Source: Pantoea sp. Cy-639 (GTDB lineage: Bacteria > Pseudomonadota > Gammaproteobacteria > Pseudomonadales > Pseudomonadaceae). From it: a stretch of DNA of 64,000 nucleotides. The translations under genes were made by a program, and so were the position numbers. Positions 42,566 to 52,326 of the stretch are shown in pieces. Position 1 is the first letter of the stretch. Each line of letters opens with the position of its first letter. Location of the stretch: contig NZ_VWXI01000006.1 of NCBI RefSeq assembly GCF_011752525.1, forward strand, positions 248,001 through 312,000. Reading direction: 5' to 3'. Below the pieces are notes generated by a model, which ran no database searches, was not told the origin of the DNA, and saw only the letters and a list, made by a program, of their open reading frames with translations.

Positions 42566-43678
42566 ATGAGCGAGGCGAAATCGAACGAGACGCTGGTCAG
42601 CTTTCGCGGCGTGCAGAAGAGCTACGACGGCGAATCGCTGATCGTCAAGGACCTCAACCTCGATATCCGCAAGGGCGAGTTTCTCACCCTGCTCGGGCCA
42701 TCCGGTTCGGGCAAGACCACCAGCCTGATGATGCTGGCGGGCTTCGAGACCCCCACCGCAGGTGAAATCCAGCTGGCCGGGCGCTCGATCAACAACGTGC
42801 CGCCGCACAAGCGCGACATCGGCATGGTGTTCCAGAACTATGCGCTGTTCCCGCACATGACCGTGGCCGAGAACCTGGCCTTCCCGCTGAGCGTGCGCAA
42901 CCTGAGCAAGACCGACATCAGCGAGCGGGTCAGGCGGGTGCTGGGCATGGTCCAGCTCGATGCCTTCGCCAAGCGTTATCCCGGCCAGCTCTCCGGTGGC
43001 CAGCAACAGCGCGTGGCACTGGCCAGGGCCCTGGTGTTCGAGCCGCAACTGGTCCTGATGGACGAACCGCTCGGCGCCCTCGACAAGCAGCTGCGCGAGC
43101 ACATGCAGATGGAGATCAAGCACATCCACCAGCGCCTGGGCGTGACCGTGGTGTATGTGACCCACGACCAGGGCGAGGCGCTGACCATGTCCGATCGCGT
43201 GGCCGTGTTCCACCAGGGCGAGATCCAGCAGATCGCCGACCCGCGCACGCTCTACGAAGAACCGTGCAACACCTTCGTCGCCAACTTCATCGGTGAGAAC
43301 AACCGCATCAACGGCACGCTGCTGGCCAGCGACGGTGAGCGCTGCCAGGTGCAGCTGGCCCGCGGCGAGCGGGTCGAGGCGCTGGCCGTGAACGTCGGCC
43401 AGGCCGGCGAGCCGGTGACCCTGTCGATCCGCCCCGAGCGGGTGCGCCTCAATGGTCACAGCGAGCGCTGCGCCAACCGTTTCTCAGGCCGCGTGGCCGA
43501 GTTCATCTATCTGGGCGACCACGTGAGGGTGCGCCTGGAGGTGTGTGGCAAGTCTGACTTCTTCGTCAAGCAACCTATCGCCGAGCTCGACCCGACCCTG
43601 GCCGTGGGGGACGTGGTGCCGCTGGGCTGGGCAGTGGAACACGCCCGCGCGCTCGATCCGCTCGCCGTTGCCCACTGA
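42566..43678 (+). CDS. Polyamine/putrescine-type ABC transporter ATP-binding protein
   Basis: 370 residues. Walker A GPSGSGKT (44-51), Q-loop [10 protein letters not shown], signature LSGGQQQR, Walker B LVLMDEP and the switch histidine in VTHDQGEAL, plus a C-terminal TOBE domain (~285-365). The PotA subfamily energises import of putrescine, spermidine or related compounds. The second ATG (MSEAKSN) fits best with the AAGAAGGTG Shine-Dalgarno region; the first ATG lies 9 bp upstream. First gene of the operon. Confidence 0.9.
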   Translation: MSEAKSNETLVSFRGVQKSYDGESLIVKDLNLDIRKGEFLTLLGPSGSGKTTSLMMLAGFETPTAGEIQLAGRSINNVPPHKRDIGMVFQNYALFPHMTVAENLAFPLSVRNLSKTDISERVRRVLGMVQLDAFAKRYPGQLSGGQQQRVALARALVFEPQLVLMDEPLGALDKQLREHMQMEIKHIHQRLGVTVVYVTHDQGEALTMSDRVAVFHQGEIQQIADPRTLYEEPCNTFVANFIGENNRINGTLLASDGERCQVQLARGERVEALAVNVGQAGEPVTLSIRPERVRLNGHSERCANRFSGRVAEFIYLGDHVRVRLEVCGKSDFFVKQPIAELDPTLAVGDVVPLGWAVEHARALDPLAVAH

Positions 43679-43718
43679 TGGATCGCTTCACCAACCCTGA
43701 ACTGTGGAGAGAACAATA

Positions 43719-44753
43719 ATGTACAAACAGTTGAAACTGACCGCCCTGGCCCTTGGTGTGCTGGTCGCCGGCCAGGCTCTGGCTGCAGACCTGACGGTGG
43801 TGTCCTTTGGCGGCGCGAACAAGGCGGCCCAGGTCAAGGCGTTCTACGAGCCGTGGGAGAAGGCCGGCAAGGGCAAGATTGTCGCCGGCGAGTACAACGG
43901 CGAGATGGCCAAGGTCAAAGCCATGGTCGACACCAACAGCGTGTCGTGGAACCTGGTCGAGGTGGAGTCGCCTGAGCTGGCTCGTGGTTGTGACGAAGGC
44001 ATGTTCGAGGAGCTCGATCCGGCGCTGTTCGGCGATGAAAGCGACTACGTGAAGGGCGCCATCCAGCCGTGCGGCGTGGGCTTCTTCGTCTGGTCCACGG
44101 TGTTGGCCTACAACGCCGACAAACTCAAGACCGCGCCCACCAGCTGGGCCGACTTCTGGGACACGAAGAAATTCCCGGGCAAGCGCGGCCTGCGCAAGGG
44201 TGCCAAGTACACCCTCGAGTTCGCCCTGATGGCCGATGGCGTGGCGCCGAAGGATGTGTACCAGGTGCTGGGCACCAAGGAAGGCCAGGACCGCGCCTTC
44301 AAGAAACTCGACGAACTCAAGCCGAGCATCCAGTGGTGGGAAGCCGGTGCCCAGCCGCCGCAGTACCTGGCCTCGGGTGACGTGGTCATGAGCTCGGCCT
44401 ACAACGGTCGAATCGCGGCGGTGCAGAAGGAAAGCAACCTCAAGGTGGTGTGGAACGGCGGCATCTACGATTTCGATGCCTGGGCGATTCCGAAGGGCGC
44501 CAAGGATGTGGAGGCGGCCAAGCAGTTCATCGCCTACACCGTGCAACCCGAGCAGCAGAAGACCTACTCCGAGAACATCGCCTATGGCCCGGCCAATGCC
44601 AAGGCCGTCAGCCTGCTGTCGGACGCGGTGAAGAAGGACATGCCGACCACGCCTGAGAACATCGCCAACCAGGTGCAGATCGACGTGGCGTTCTGGGCCG
44701 ACAACAGCGAGCAGCTGGAGCAACGCTTCAACGCCTGGGCGGCGAAGAAGTAA
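43719..44753 (+). CDS. ABC transporter periplasmic substrate-binding protein (polyamine type)
   Basis: 344 residues. A clear signal peptide (LTALALGVLVAGQALA, cleavage near residue 22) precedes a type-2 periplasmic binding fold of the spermidine/putrescine family, starting DLTVVSFGGANKAAQ. Ligand-region aromatic residues are seen in QWWEAGAQPPQYL and YDFDAWAIP. Starts 40 bp after the ATPase; exact substrate is not decided by sequence. Confidence 0.9.
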   Translation: MYKQLKLTALALGVLVAGQALAADLTVVSFGGANKAAQVKAFYEPWEKAGKGKIVAGEYNGEMAKVKAMVDTNSVSWNLVEVESPELARGCDEGMFEELDPALFGDESDYVKGAIQPCGVGFFVWSTVLAYNADKLKTAPTSWADFWDTKKFPGKRGLRKGAKYTLEFALMADGVAPKDVYQVLGTKEGQDRAFKKLDELKPSIQWWEAGAQPPQYLASGDVVMSSAYNGRIAAVQKESNLKVVWNGGIYDFDAWAIPKGAKDVEAAKQFIAYTVQPEQQKTYSENIAYGPANAKAVSLLSDAVKKDMPTTPENIANQVQIDVAFWADNSEQLEQRFNAWAAKK

Positions 44754-44761
44754 CCAGCCCG

Positions 44762-44808
44762 TTCGCCGGCAAGCCAGCCTCCCTCGTGGGCGCCGGCTTG
44801 TCGGCGAA
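44762..44808. repeat. REP-like inverted repeat inside the ABC operon
   Basis: TTCGCCGGCAAGCC and GGCTTGTCGGCGAA form near-perfect 14-bp arms in the gap between the binding-protein and permease genes. Such a hairpin commonly stabilises the upstream message, which would favour excess binding protein. Confidence 0.75.
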
Positions 44809-44838
44809 TGGCCCCATCCCTGTTTTCCGGAGTCCGCC

Positions 44839-46086
44839 ATGGCCATTGCAGTGCCTCTCAATCCAGGCGCAGGAAGAAGCCTCAAGCAGCGCCTCAAGCA
44901 AGCCGAGCGGGTCAACCGCTGGAAGGCCCAGGCCTTGATCGCGCCGCTGGCGCTGTTCCTTTTGCTGGTGTTCCTGGTGCCGATCGCGGCGCTGCTGTAC
45001 AAGAGCGTCGGCAACCCCGAAGTGGTCGCCGGGTTGCCGCGTACCGTCGCCGCGATGGCGCAGTGGGACGGCAAGAGCCTGCCCGCGGAGGCGGCTTACC
45101 AGGCCCTGGCCCAGGACCTGGCCGAGTCCCGCAAGAACCAGACCCTGGGCGATCTCTCCAAACGCCTGAACATGGAACTGGCCGGCTATCGCAGCCTGTT
45201 GGCGAAGACGGCCCGGGCACTGCCGTTCAAGTCCGAGCCGGCTTCCTATAAAGAAGCCCTGCAAGCGCTGGACGAGCGTTGGGGCGACCCGGCCTACTGG
45301 CAGGCAATCCGCCGCAACACCAGCAGCGTCACGCCGTTCTACCTGCTGGCGGCGCTCGACCATCGCATCGACGACCTCGGCGAGCTGGCCAAGGCCACGC
45401 CCGACCAGGCCATCTACCTGGATATCTTCAGCCGCACCCTGTGGATGGGCGTGGTGATCACCATGATCTGCCTGGCGCTGGCCTATCCGCTGGCGTACCT
45501 GCTGGCGAACCTGCCGACCCGGCAGAGCAACTTGTTGATGATCCTCGTGCTGCTGCCATTCTGGACCTCGATCCTGGTGCGGGTGGCGGCGTGGATCGTG
45601 CTGTTGCAGTCCGGGGGGCTGATCAACAGTGCATTGATGGCCATGGGCATCATCGACCAGCCGCTGGAGTTGGTGTTCAACCGTACCGGGGTCTACATCT
45701 CGATGGTGCATATCCTCCTGCCGTTCATGATCCTGCCGCTGTACAGCGTGATGAAGGGCATTTCGCCGAGCTACATGCGGGCGGCGATCTCCCTGGGTTG
45801 CCATCCGTTCGTCAGCTTCTGGCGGGTGTATTTCCCGCAGACTTATGCGGGTGTCGGCGCCGGCTGCCTGCTGGTGTTCATCCTGGCCATCGGCTACTAC
45901 ATCACCCCGGCGCTGCTGGGCAGCCCGAACGACCAGATGGTCAGCTATTTCGTCGCCTTCTACACCAACACCAGCATCAACTGGGGCATGGCTACCGCGC
46001 TGGGCGGGTTGCTGTTGCTGGCCACGGTGCTGCTGTACCTGATCTATAGCTGGCTGGTCGGCGCCAGCCGTCTGCGCCTGAGCTGA
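44839..46086 (+). CDS. ABC transporter permease (PotB-like, with large periplasmic insert)
   Basis: 415 residues, about 120-130 longer than typical PotB permeases. A first transmembrane helix (~33-55, LIAPLALFLLLVFLVPIAAL) is followed by a soluble helical insert (~56-190) and then the normal MetI-like domain with five more helices. The EAA loop AAISLGCHPFVSFWRVYFP is intact. Immediately followed by the second permease (11-bp gap). The insert probably sits outside the membrane next to the binding protein. Confidence 0.9.
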   Translation: MAIAVPLNPGAGRSLKQRLKQAERVNRWKAQALIAPLALFLLLVFLVPIAALLYKSVGNPEVVAGLPRTVAAMAQWDGKSLPAEAAYQALAQDLAESRKNQTLGDLSKRLNMELAGYRSLLAKTARALPFKSEPASYKEALQALDERWGDPAYWQAIRRNTSSVTPFYLLAALDHRIDDLGELAKATPDQAIYLDIFSRTLWMGVVITMICLALAYPLAYLLANLPTRQSNLLMILVLLPFWTSILVRVAAWIVLLQSGGLINSALMAMGIIDQPLELVFNRTGVYISMVHILLPFMILPLYSVMKGISPSYMRAAISLGCHPFVSFWRVYFPQTYAGVGAGCLLVFILAIGYYITPALLGSPNDQMVSYFVAFYTNTSINWGMATALGGLLLLATVLLYLIYSWLVGASRLRLS

Positions 46087-46097
46087 GGAGCCCTGTC

Positions 46098-46925
46098 ATG
46101 CTGAGCCCCTACATGTCGCCAGTGGAGCGGGTGTGGTTCTACACCTTGCGCATACTCTGCGGCCTGATCCTGCTGTTCCTGGTGTTGCCGGTATTGGTGA
46201 TCGTGCCGCTGTCATTCAACAGCGGCAGTTTCCTGGTCTATCCGCTGCAGGGTTTCTCGCTGCACTGGTACCAGGATTTCTTCGCCTCGGCCGAGTGGAT
46301 GCGTGCGTTGAGGAACAGCATCATCGTTGCCCCGGCCGCCACGGCACTGGCCATGGTGTTCGGCACCCTGGCGGCGATCGGCCTGACCCGTGGCGAGTTC
46401 CCCGGCAAGTCACTGGTGATGGCGCTGGTGATTTCGCCGATGGTGGTGCCGGTGGTGATCATCGGCGTGGCCAGCTACCTGTTCTTCGCCCCGCTGGGCA
46501 TGGGCAACAGCTTCACTTCGCTGATTCTGGTGCATGCGGTGCTGGGCGTGCCGTTCGTGATCATCACTGTCTCGGCCACCTTGCAGGGCTTCAACCATAA
46601 CCTGGTGAGAGCGGCGGCCAGCCTCGGGGCGTCGCCACTGCTGGCCTTCCGACGGGTGACATTGCCGCTGATCGCCCCTGGCGTGATCTCGGGCGCGCTG
46701 TTCGCCTTCGCCACTTCGTTCGACGAGGTGGTGGTGACGCTGTTCCTCGCCGGCCCCGAGCAGGCCACGCTGCCACGGCAGATGTTCAGCGGCATCCGCG
46801 AGAACCTGAGTCCGACCATCGCCGCCGCGGCCACGCTGCTGATCGCCTTCTCGGTGATCCTGCTGCTGACCCTGGAGTGGTTGCGTGGGCGCAGCGAGAA
46901 ACTGCGGACCCAGCAACCGGGGTGA
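46098..46925 (+). CDS. ABC transporter permease (PotC-like)
   Basis: 275 residues, six predicted membrane segments, MetI-like domain with EAA loop [20 protein letters not shown] near 175-194. Partner of the larger permease. Normal family length. Last gene of the operon; rpe follows after 133 bp. Confidence 0.92.
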   Translation: MLSPYMSPVERVWFYTLRILCGLILLFLVLPVLVIVPLSFNSGSFLVYPLQGFSLHWYQDFFASAEWMRALRNSIIVAPAATALAMVFGTLAAIGLTRGEFPGKSLVMALVISPMVVPVVIIGVASYLFFAPLGMGNSFTSLILVHAVLGVPFVIITVSATLQGFNHNLVRAAASLGASPLLAFRRVTLPLIAPGVISGALFAFATSFDEVVVTLFLAGPEQATLPRQMFSGIRENLSPTIAAAATLLIAFSVILLLTLEWLRGRSEKLRTQQPG

Positions 46926-47058
46926 TTGCCCCGGGGGGATCTGGATGGGCGTTCGTGGGCGCAATCATGCGTGGGCGTCCACTTTTGATACCGATCAGCG
47001 CCGATCCACTTCCCTGGGTTACAATGCGCGCCACCGTGATTCTGCCAACAGGTGCGCC

Positions 47059-47733
47059 ATGCAGCCCTACGCTATTGCCCCCTCCATTCTTTCCGCCGAC
47101 TTTGCCCGCCTGGGCGAGGACGTCGACAAGGTTCTGGCTTCCGGGGCTGACATCGTCCACTTCGATGTCATGGACAACCACTATGTCCCCAACCTGACCA
47201 TCGGCCCGATGGTCTGCAGCGCGCTGCGCAAATATGGCGTGACCGCGCCGATCGACGTGCACCTGATGGTCAGCCCGGTCGATCGCATCATCGGCGACTT
47301 CATCGAAGCCGGCGCCACCTACATCACCTTCCACCCGGAAGCCTCGCAGCACATCGACCGCTCCCTGCAATTGATCAAGGATGGCGGCTGCAAGGCCGGC
47401 CTGGTGTTCAACCCGGCCACCAGCCTGGACGCGCTGAAGTACGTGATGGACAAGATCGACATGGTCCTGCTGATGAGCGTCAACCCGGGCTTCGGTGGGC
47501 AGAAGTTCATCCCCGGCACCCTCGACAAGCTGCGTGAGGCCCGTGCGCTGATCGATGCCAGCGGCCGCGATATCCGCCTGGAGATCGACGGCGGCGTCAA
47601 CGTCAACAACATCCGTGAAATCGCTGCCGCCGGTGCGGATACCTTCGTCGCCGGCTCGGCGATCTTCAACGCCCCGGACTACAAGGCCGTCATCGACAAG
47701 ATGCGTGCCGAGCTGGCGCTGGCTCGCCCATGA
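47059..47733 (+). CDS. rpe: Ribulose-phosphate 3-epimerase
   Basis: 224 residues, TIM-barrel. Interconverts ribulose-5-P and xylulose-5-P. Opening [14 protein letters not shown], metal residues in [12 protein letters not shown] and DVHLMV, phosphate loop DGGVNVNNI. The true start is the ATG at 47059; the longer open frame runs back into the permease gene. Overlaps gph by 4 bp. Confidence 0.97.
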   Translation: MQPYAIAPSILSADFARLGEDVDKVLASGADIVHFDVMDNHYVPNLTIGPMVCSALRKYGVTAPIDVHLMVSPVDRIIGDFIEAGATYITFHPEASQHIDRSLQLIKDGGCKAGLVFNPATSLDALKYVMDKIDMVLLMSVNPGFGGQKFIPGTLDKLREARALIDASGRDIRLEIDGGVNVNNIREIAAAGADTFVAGSAIFNAPDYKAVIDKMRAELALARP

Positions 47734-48548
47734 GCGGCTTCGAGCAGCTGTTCCCGGGGACGCTGCCCAGGCTGGTGATGTTCGATCTGGATGGCACCCT
47801 GATCGATTCGGTCCCAGACCTGGCCGCAGCCGTCGACCGCATGCTGCTCGAACTCGGGCGCCCACCGGCCGGCCTTGACGCGGTGCGTCACTGGGTCGGC
47901 AACGGCGCCCAGGTCTTGGTGCGCCGCGCACTGGCCGGTGGCATCGATCACACGACCGTGGACGATGAGCTGGCCGAGCGGGCGCTGGCGTTGTTCATGG
48001 AGGCTTACGCCGAAAGCCATGAATTGACCGTGGTCTATCCGGGGGTGCGCGACACGCTGCGCTGGTTGAGCAAGCAGGGCGTGGAGATGGCGCTGATCAC
48101 CAACAAGCCCGAACGCTTCGTCGCGCCGCTGCTCGACCAGATGAAGATCGGCCGCTATTTCCGCTGGATCATCGGCGGCGACACCCTGCCACAAAAGAAG
48201 CCCGATCCTGCCGCGCTGCTGTTCGTCATGAAGATGGCCGGCGTCACGCCTGGACAGTCGTTGTTCGTCGGTGATTCGCGCAGCGACGTGCTGGCGGCCA
48301 AGGCGGCGGGCGTACAGTGCGTCGGCCTGAGCTACGGCTACAACCACGGGCGCCCCATCGACGAAGAATCCCCCAGCCTGGTGATCGACGATCTGCGGCG
48401 CCTGCTTCCCGGTTGCGTCGCCACCGACACTGGGATAACGTGGGCGGACCTTCAAGCCTCCCAAGACAGAGACGACACCGTGGTGGTCACTGGCAAATTC
48501 TGGATGAAAGTCATCAAGGCCCTGGCCCGCTGGCGCTGGCGCGCCTGA
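47730..48548 (+). CDS. gph: Phosphoglycolate phosphatase, HAD family; tail overlaps trp leader
   Basis: 272 residues. Hydrolyses 2-phosphoglycolate arising from DNA repair. HAD motifs: DLDGTLIDS (Asp19 nucleophile, Asp21), [15 protein letters not shown] and [16 protein letters not shown]. The HAD domain ends near residue 228; the remaining ~45 residues have no obvious HAD role, run through the trpE promoter, and finish with the Trp leader sequence read in the same frame (ending ARWRWRA). The tail may thus be a by-product of regulatory DNA. Confidence 0.95.
   Translation: MSGFEQLFPGTLPRLVMFDLDGTLIDSVPDLAAAVDRMLLELGRPPAGLDAVRHWVGNGAQVLVRRALAGGIDHTTVDDELAERALALFMEAYAESHELTVVYPGVRDTLRWLSKQGVEMALITNKPERFVAPLLDQMKIGRYFRWIIGGDTLPQKKPDPAALLFVMKMAGVTPGQSLFVGDSRSDVLAAKAAGVQCVGLSYGYNHGRPIDEESPSLVIDDLRRLLPGCVATDTGITWADLQASQDRDDTVVVTGKFWMKVIKALARWRWRA
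48413..48441 (+). promoter_or_regulatory. Probable trpE promoter, inside gph
   Basis: TTGCGT (48413-48418), 17-bp spacer, TAACGT (48436-48441). The arrangement parallels that before trpG (TTGCGC-17-TACTGT), which strengthens both. It lies within the 3' coding part of gph. Confidence 0.55.
48480..48548 (+). CDS. trpL: trpE leader peptide (attenuation peptide), overlapping gph
   Basis: A 22-residue reading frame starting GTG with GAGAC 8 nt before it and ending in ARWRWRA: two Trp codons separated by one Arg codon just before the stop, plus a third Trp earlier (KFW). It is in the same frame as gph and shares its stop. It aligns over its whole length with the leader upstream of trpG ([14 protein letters not shown] versus MRVIKAHARWRWRA). 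Ribosome stalling at these Trp codons would couple Trp-tRNA level to trpE transcription. An ATG at 48504 is an alternative start. Confidence 0.8.
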   Translation: MVVTGKFWMKVIKALARWRWRA

Positions 48549-48557
48549 CTCCCGCCC

Positions 48558-48583
48558 ACCGGCGCCGGCCGGTACATCCTTTT
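48558..48583 (+). terminator. trpE attenuator hairpin
   Basis: ACCGGC-GCCG-GCCGGT, a perfect 6-bp stem, is followed after six bases by TTTT. GGCGC in the Trp-codon stretch (48538-48542) can pair with GCGCC (48562-48566), giving a plausible antiterminator. Located 10 nt after the leader stop and 36 nt before trpE. Confidence 0.6.
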
Positions 48584-48618
48584 GCCCGACACCCTGCTCT
48601 CTGCCATGAGGCTACCCC

Positions 48619-50100
48619 ATGACCCGCGAAGAATTCCTGCGCCTGGCTGCTGCCGGCTATAACCGCATTCCCCTGGCCCGTGAAACCCTGGCCGATTTCG
48701 ATACGCCGTTGTCGATCTACCTGAAGCTCGCCGACCAATCCAATTCCTACCTGCTCGAGTCTGTGCAGGGCGGCGAGAAGTGGGGGCGCTACTCGATGAT
48801 CGGCCTGCCGTCGCGCACCGTGATGCGCGTGCATGGCTACCACGTCAGCATCCTGCAGGATGACGTCGAGGTGGAAAGCCATGACGTCGAGGATCCACTG
48901 GCTTTCGTCGAGGCATTCAAGGAGCGCTACAAGGTCGCCGACATTCCGGGCCTGCCCCGCTTCAACGGCGGGCTGGTCGGTTACTTCGGCTATGACTGCG
49001 TGCGTTATGTGGAAAAGCGCCTGGGTGCCTCCCCGAATCCGGACCCGCTGGGCGTGCCCGACATCCTGCTGATGGTCTCCGACGCGGTGGTGGTGTTCGA
49101 CAACCTGGCCGGCAAGATGCACGCCATCGTGCTGGTCGACCCCAGCGAGGAGCAGGCTTTCGAGCAGGGTCAGGCACGTCTGGAGGGGCTGCTGGACAAG
49201 CTGCGCCAGCCGATTGCTCCGCGCCGCGGCCTGGACCTTGGGGGGCCGCAGGCTGCCGAGCCGGCATTCCGCTCCAGCTATACCCGTGATGACTACGAGA
49301 ACGCTGTCGGTCGGATCAAGGAGTACATCCTGGCTGGCGACTGCATGCAGGTGGTGCCGTCGCAGCGCATGTCCATCGACTTCAAGGCCGCGCCGATCGA
49401 TCTGTATCGTGCCCTGCGCTGCTTCAACCCGACGCCGTACATGTACTTCTTCAACTTCGGCGACTTCCATGTGGTCGGCAGCTCGCCGGAAGTGCTGGTG
49501 CGGGTCGAGGACAACCTGGTCACCGTACGCCCGATCGCCGGCACTCGTCCTCGTGGCGCCACCGAGGAAGCTGATCGGGCGTTGGAAGACGACCTGCTGT
49601 CGGACGACAAGGAAATCGCCGAGCACTTGATGCTCATCGACCTGGGACGCAACGACGTGGGCCGGGTGTCCTCCACCGGCAGCGTGCGCCTGACCGAGAA
49701 GATGGTGATCGAGCGCTATTCCAACGTCATGCACATCGTCTCCAACGTCACCGGCCAGCTTCGCGAGGGGCTGACCGCGATGGACGCGCTGCGTGCGATC
49801 CTGCCGGCTGGCACGCTGTCCGGTGCGCCGAAGATCCGCGCGATGGAGATCATCGACGAGCTGGAACCGGTCAAGCGCGGTGTCTATGGCGGTGCAGTGG
49901 GTTATTTCGCCTGGAACGGCAACATGGATACCGCCATCGCCATCCGTACCGCAGTGATCAAGGACGGCGAACTGCATGTACAGGCCGGTGGCGGCATCGT
50001 CGCCGACTCGGTGCCGGCACTGGAGTGGGAAGAAACCATCAACAAGCGCCGGGCCATGTTCCGTGCGGTGGCGCTGGCCGAGCAGACCTCCAAGGGCTGA
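48619..50100 (+). CDS. trpE: Anthranilate synthase component I TrpE
   Basis: 493 residues. Converts chorismate plus ammonia to anthranilate with TrpG. Allosteric Trp-binding residues lie near the N-terminus (SNSYLLESV near 41). The chorismate-binding domain shows [31 protein letters not shown] and [19 protein letters not shown]. Preceded by a leader peptide and attenuator. The partner trpG lies 2.4 kb downstream beyond an unrelated gene. Confidence 0.98.
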   Translation: MTREEFLRLAAAGYNRIPLARETLADFDTPLSIYLKLADQSNSYLLESVQGGEKWGRYSMIGLPSRTVMRVHGYHVSILQDDVEVESHDVEDPLAFVEAFKERYKVADIPGLPRFNGGLVGYFGYDCVRYVEKRLGASPNPDPLGVPDILLMVSDAVVVFDNLAGKMHAIVLVDPSEEQAFEQGQARLEGLLDKLRQPIAPRRGLDLGGPQAAEPAFRSSYTRDDYENAVGRIKEYILAGDCMQVVPSQRMSIDFKAAPIDLYRALRCFNPTPYMYFFNFGDFHVVGSSPEVLVRVEDNLVTVRPIAGTRPRGATEEADRALEDDLLSDDKEIAEHLMLIDLGRNDVGRVSSTGSVRLTEKMVIERYSNVMHIVSNVTGQLREGLTAMDALRAILPAGTLSGAPKIRAMEIIDELEPVKRGVYGGAVGYFAWNGNMDTAIAIRTAVIKDGELHVQAGGGIVADSVPALEWEETINKRRAMFRAVALAEQTSKG

Positions 50101-50108
50101 GTCTTGAT

Positions 50109-50169
50109 CGTGGGGCAAGCCCACTCCCGCAGGATCGTTCGGTGAACGTGGGAGCGGGCCTGCCCCGCG
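50109..50169. repeat. Paired REP element between trpE and the esterase gene
   Basis: Arms CGTGGGGCAAGCCCACTCCC (50109-50128) and GTGGGAGCGGGCCTGCCCCG (50148-50167) face each other between two convergent genes. Typical P. putida REP doublet. Confidence 0.85.
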
Positions 50170-50181
50170 AACGGTGTCAGC

Positions 50182-52083
50182 CTAGAAATCCAGGCTCAAC
50201 GCCACGCTGAGTCCCTGCTGGCGCAACTCGTCACTCTTGCGCCAGTTGTAGTTCCCCCGCAGGTTCAGCCCTGGCACCAGCTCATGGCTTACGCCGAGGC
50301 TGGCGCGGGTCAGGTTGCTATGGGGCGTGTACCCGGCCAGGGTGAAGTCGTTCGCCGGCAGACTGGTCAGGTGCATGGTCAGGTCCTGCTGGTCATCCTC
50401 GAACTCATGCTCGCGGGCCACCTCGGCGAACAGGCGTGTGCCGGGCAGTACCTGCACGCTGCCCAGCAGCCCTGCTCCAAGGCGCCGGGACTTGCGCGTC
50501 TGATCGTCGAAACCGAGAGCCGTCGAGCGGCCGCTCTTCTCGTCGTAGCCATCGATCTTGACCCGCGCAAGGTCGACGCTGACGAAGGGAGCCAGTTGCC
50601 AGGCACTGCCCTCGGCCGCCAGGTTGTAGCCCAGGCGACCACTGATGGCCCAAGCCTCGCCATCGGTATCGCCTTTCTCGCTACGCTCGTTCACACCCAG
50701 GGCGAATGTACGCTTGAGGTCGCGGTAATCCAGGTGACCGGCAGTCAACGCCGCGTCAGCCCACCAGCGATCCTGGCGGAACTGGGCGAAGGCGCTGGCC
50801 AGGTAACTGTCGAGCTTGTAGTTCGAATCGTATTGGCCCGCTTCGAGCTTCTGCCGGTAGACCCCGGCGGCCAGGCCCAGACGCCAGGCGTCATCCAACC
50901 GGTAGCTGCCGCCGAGGGTCAGGTTGTGGCCACGCCCGTCGCCACTGGCGGCGCTGCGCTGGCTGCCGAAATCCAGGTCCTGGCCGCCGGTGGCGACGAA
51001 TGCCTGCCATTGTCCGATGGCTTGCCAGGGTGTCTGCCACTGGTTGCGCAACTCGTCCTGGTGGGCCCGGATGCTGGCGTGGGCGATTTCCGGCAGTAGT
51101 GTCAGCTCCCACGGCGCAGCCAGGATCGAGTAGCCGTAGTCGGCGATCAGTTGCTGGCCGGCGATGGTCGGGTGCACCGAGTCGTTGAACAGCAGCCGGG
51201 TCGGGTCGGGGTTGCTGCCGTTCGCACCGTAGACCGGGTTGCCCACGCAACCGTCACCGCTGTAGCAGGTGCCGACCAGGTTCTGGTCGGCGGCCAGGCC
51301 GAACTGGCCGGGGCTGGCGAGGGCCTCGCGCAGCAGCAGGGGCACGTTGAGCGGGATGATCTCGGCGTCGATCTGGCCAAGCTGGCTGACCAACGACTGA
51401 TTGAACACCGCGGACAACTGCGACAGTGGGCCTTGCCCGGGGGTGCCACTGAAGTTCGGCGTCTGGCCCAGGTCCGGCAGCAGCCAGACCATGATGTAGC
51501 GGGCGCCGCCCCGTTGCAGGGCTTGGGTGCTGGCGGCCAGGCGTGCCCCGGCCGCGGCGGCATCGGCGGGGCTGTTGACCAGCCCCTGGAGGAAGTCGTT
51601 GCCGCCGCCGGTCAGGTAGTAGAGCGCGTTGGGATCGGCGCGCAGGCCATTGGCCAGGTAGCCGTCACGTTCGCGCAGGGTCGTGCCGGCACCGGGGCGT
51701 CCCGGTGGAATGACGGCTTTCGAGGTGTCGGTGATCGAGTCGAGGATCTGTTGCGTGGTATAGCCCCCCACTGCCCAGTTGTTGCCATCCGGCGTGCCTT
51801 GCTGCAGGTTGGTGAGGGAGGTGGACGGCCCCAGGGCCGTGCCGCTGAAGCCTAGCCGGCTGCCGAGGATCATCGGCGAGACGGGGGCGTAGTTACCGTT
51901 GGCGTCGCGGTTGGTGAAGCGCATGCCTGGCGTGCCGCCGGCCTGATCGGGAAACTGCCCGGCGTCGCTGAGGCTGTCACCGAAGACGATCAGCGACGAA
52001 TAGGGCGAGGGGGCAGCGATGGCGTGGCTGCAGACGAGGGCGAGGATGCCGAGGGCGGAACGCAGGAAGGGTGCCGTGTGCAT
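50182..52083 (-). CDS. GDSL autotransporter esterase (EstP/EstA type)
   Basis: 633 residues. Signal peptide ([13 protein letters not shown], ~24 residues), then a passenger with the GDSL esterase motif FGDSLSDAG (Ser37) and a distal Asp-His pair in [11 protein letters not shown]. The C-terminal ~270 residues form an autotransporter beta-barrel ending in an aromatic residue (SLDF). Anchored in the outer membrane and hydrolyses short-chain esters; the P. aeruginosa homologue EstA affects rhamnolipid production and motility. Orientation is opposite to trpE and trpGDC, which it separates. The ATG at 52083 begins the signal sequence. Confidence 0.93.
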   Translation of the reverse strand: MHTAPFLRSALGILALVCSHAIAAPSPYSSLIVFGDSLSDAGQFPDQAGGTPGMRFTNRDANGNYAPVSPMILGSRLGFSGTALGPSTSLTNLQQGTPDGNNWAVGGYTTQQILDSITDTSKAVIPPGRPGAGTTLRERDGYLANGLRADPNALYYLTGGGNDFLQGLVNSPADAAAAGARLAASTQALQRGGARYIMVWLLPDLGQTPNFSGTPGQGPLSQLSAVFNQSLVSQLGQIDAEIIPLNVPLLLREALASPGQFGLAADQNLVGTCYSGDGCVGNPVYGANGSNPDPTRLLFNDSVHPTIAGQQLIADYGYSILAAPWELTLLPEIAHASIRAHQDELRNQWQTPWQAIGQWQAFVATGGQDLDFGSQRSAASGDGRGHNLTLGGSYRLDDAWRLGLAAGVYRQKLEAGQYDSNYKLDSYLASAFAQFRQDRWWADAALTAGHLDYRDLKRTFALGVNERSEKGDTDGEAWAISGRLGYNLAAEGSAWQLAPFVSVDLARVKIDGYDEKSGRSTALGFDDQTRKSRRLGAGLLGSVQVLPGTRLFAEVAREHEFEDDQQDLTMHLTSLPANDFTLAGYTPHSNLTRASLGVSHELVPGLNLRGNYNWRKSDELRQQGLSVALSLDF

Positions 52084-52246
52084 GCAAGAATGTCCTTTTC
52101 GTTGTTTTTGTCGAAGCAAGCCGCACGACCATAGCAAATCATCGTGAGTTGCCTGCCGTTGGATTGGTTTCCCCGTGTTTACGGGCATATTGCGCCCGTC
52201 GTCACGGTAGGCTACTGTGCCGAAACGTATGAACGAGACCTACCCC
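52084..52246. other. Divergent intergenic region between the esterase gene and trp leader
   Basis: 163 bp without a gene other than the promoter at 52190-52218. The esterase promoter is probably within 52090-52150, whose AT content is higher than average, but no convincing boxes were found. Confidence 0.5.
52190..52218 (+). promoter_or_regulatory. Probable trpGDC promoter
   Basis: TTGCGC (52190-52195), 17-bp spacer, TACTGT (52213-52218). Same spacing and similar boxes as upstream of trpE. Transcription would begin about 22 nt before the leader start. Confidence 0.6.
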
Positions 52247-52315
52247 GTGTTGATCGTCAGCAAACTCTTGATGCGCGTTATCAAGGCCCACGCCCGTTGG
52301 CGTTGGCGCGCCTGA
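52247..52315 (+). CDS. trpGDC leader peptide (attenuation peptide)
   Basis: A 22-residue frame starting GTG, with GAGAC 7 nt upstream, ending ARWRWRA with two Trp codons near its stop. It is a paralogue of the trpE leader, matching in length, start codon and spacing. The frame is also open from an ATG at 52229. Too short for usual gene calling. Attenuation control of trpE and trpGDC is reported for P. putida, so the role is well supported. Confidence 0.8.
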   Translation: MLIVSKLLMRVIKAHARWRWRA

Positions 52316-52326
52316 CTTTTTCTCCT

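Noticed and set aside
46885..47733. Longer Rpe with a 58-residue N-terminal extension
   Set aside because: The extension overlaps the permease end and lacks family resemblance; the ATG at 47059 begins the conserved sequence.
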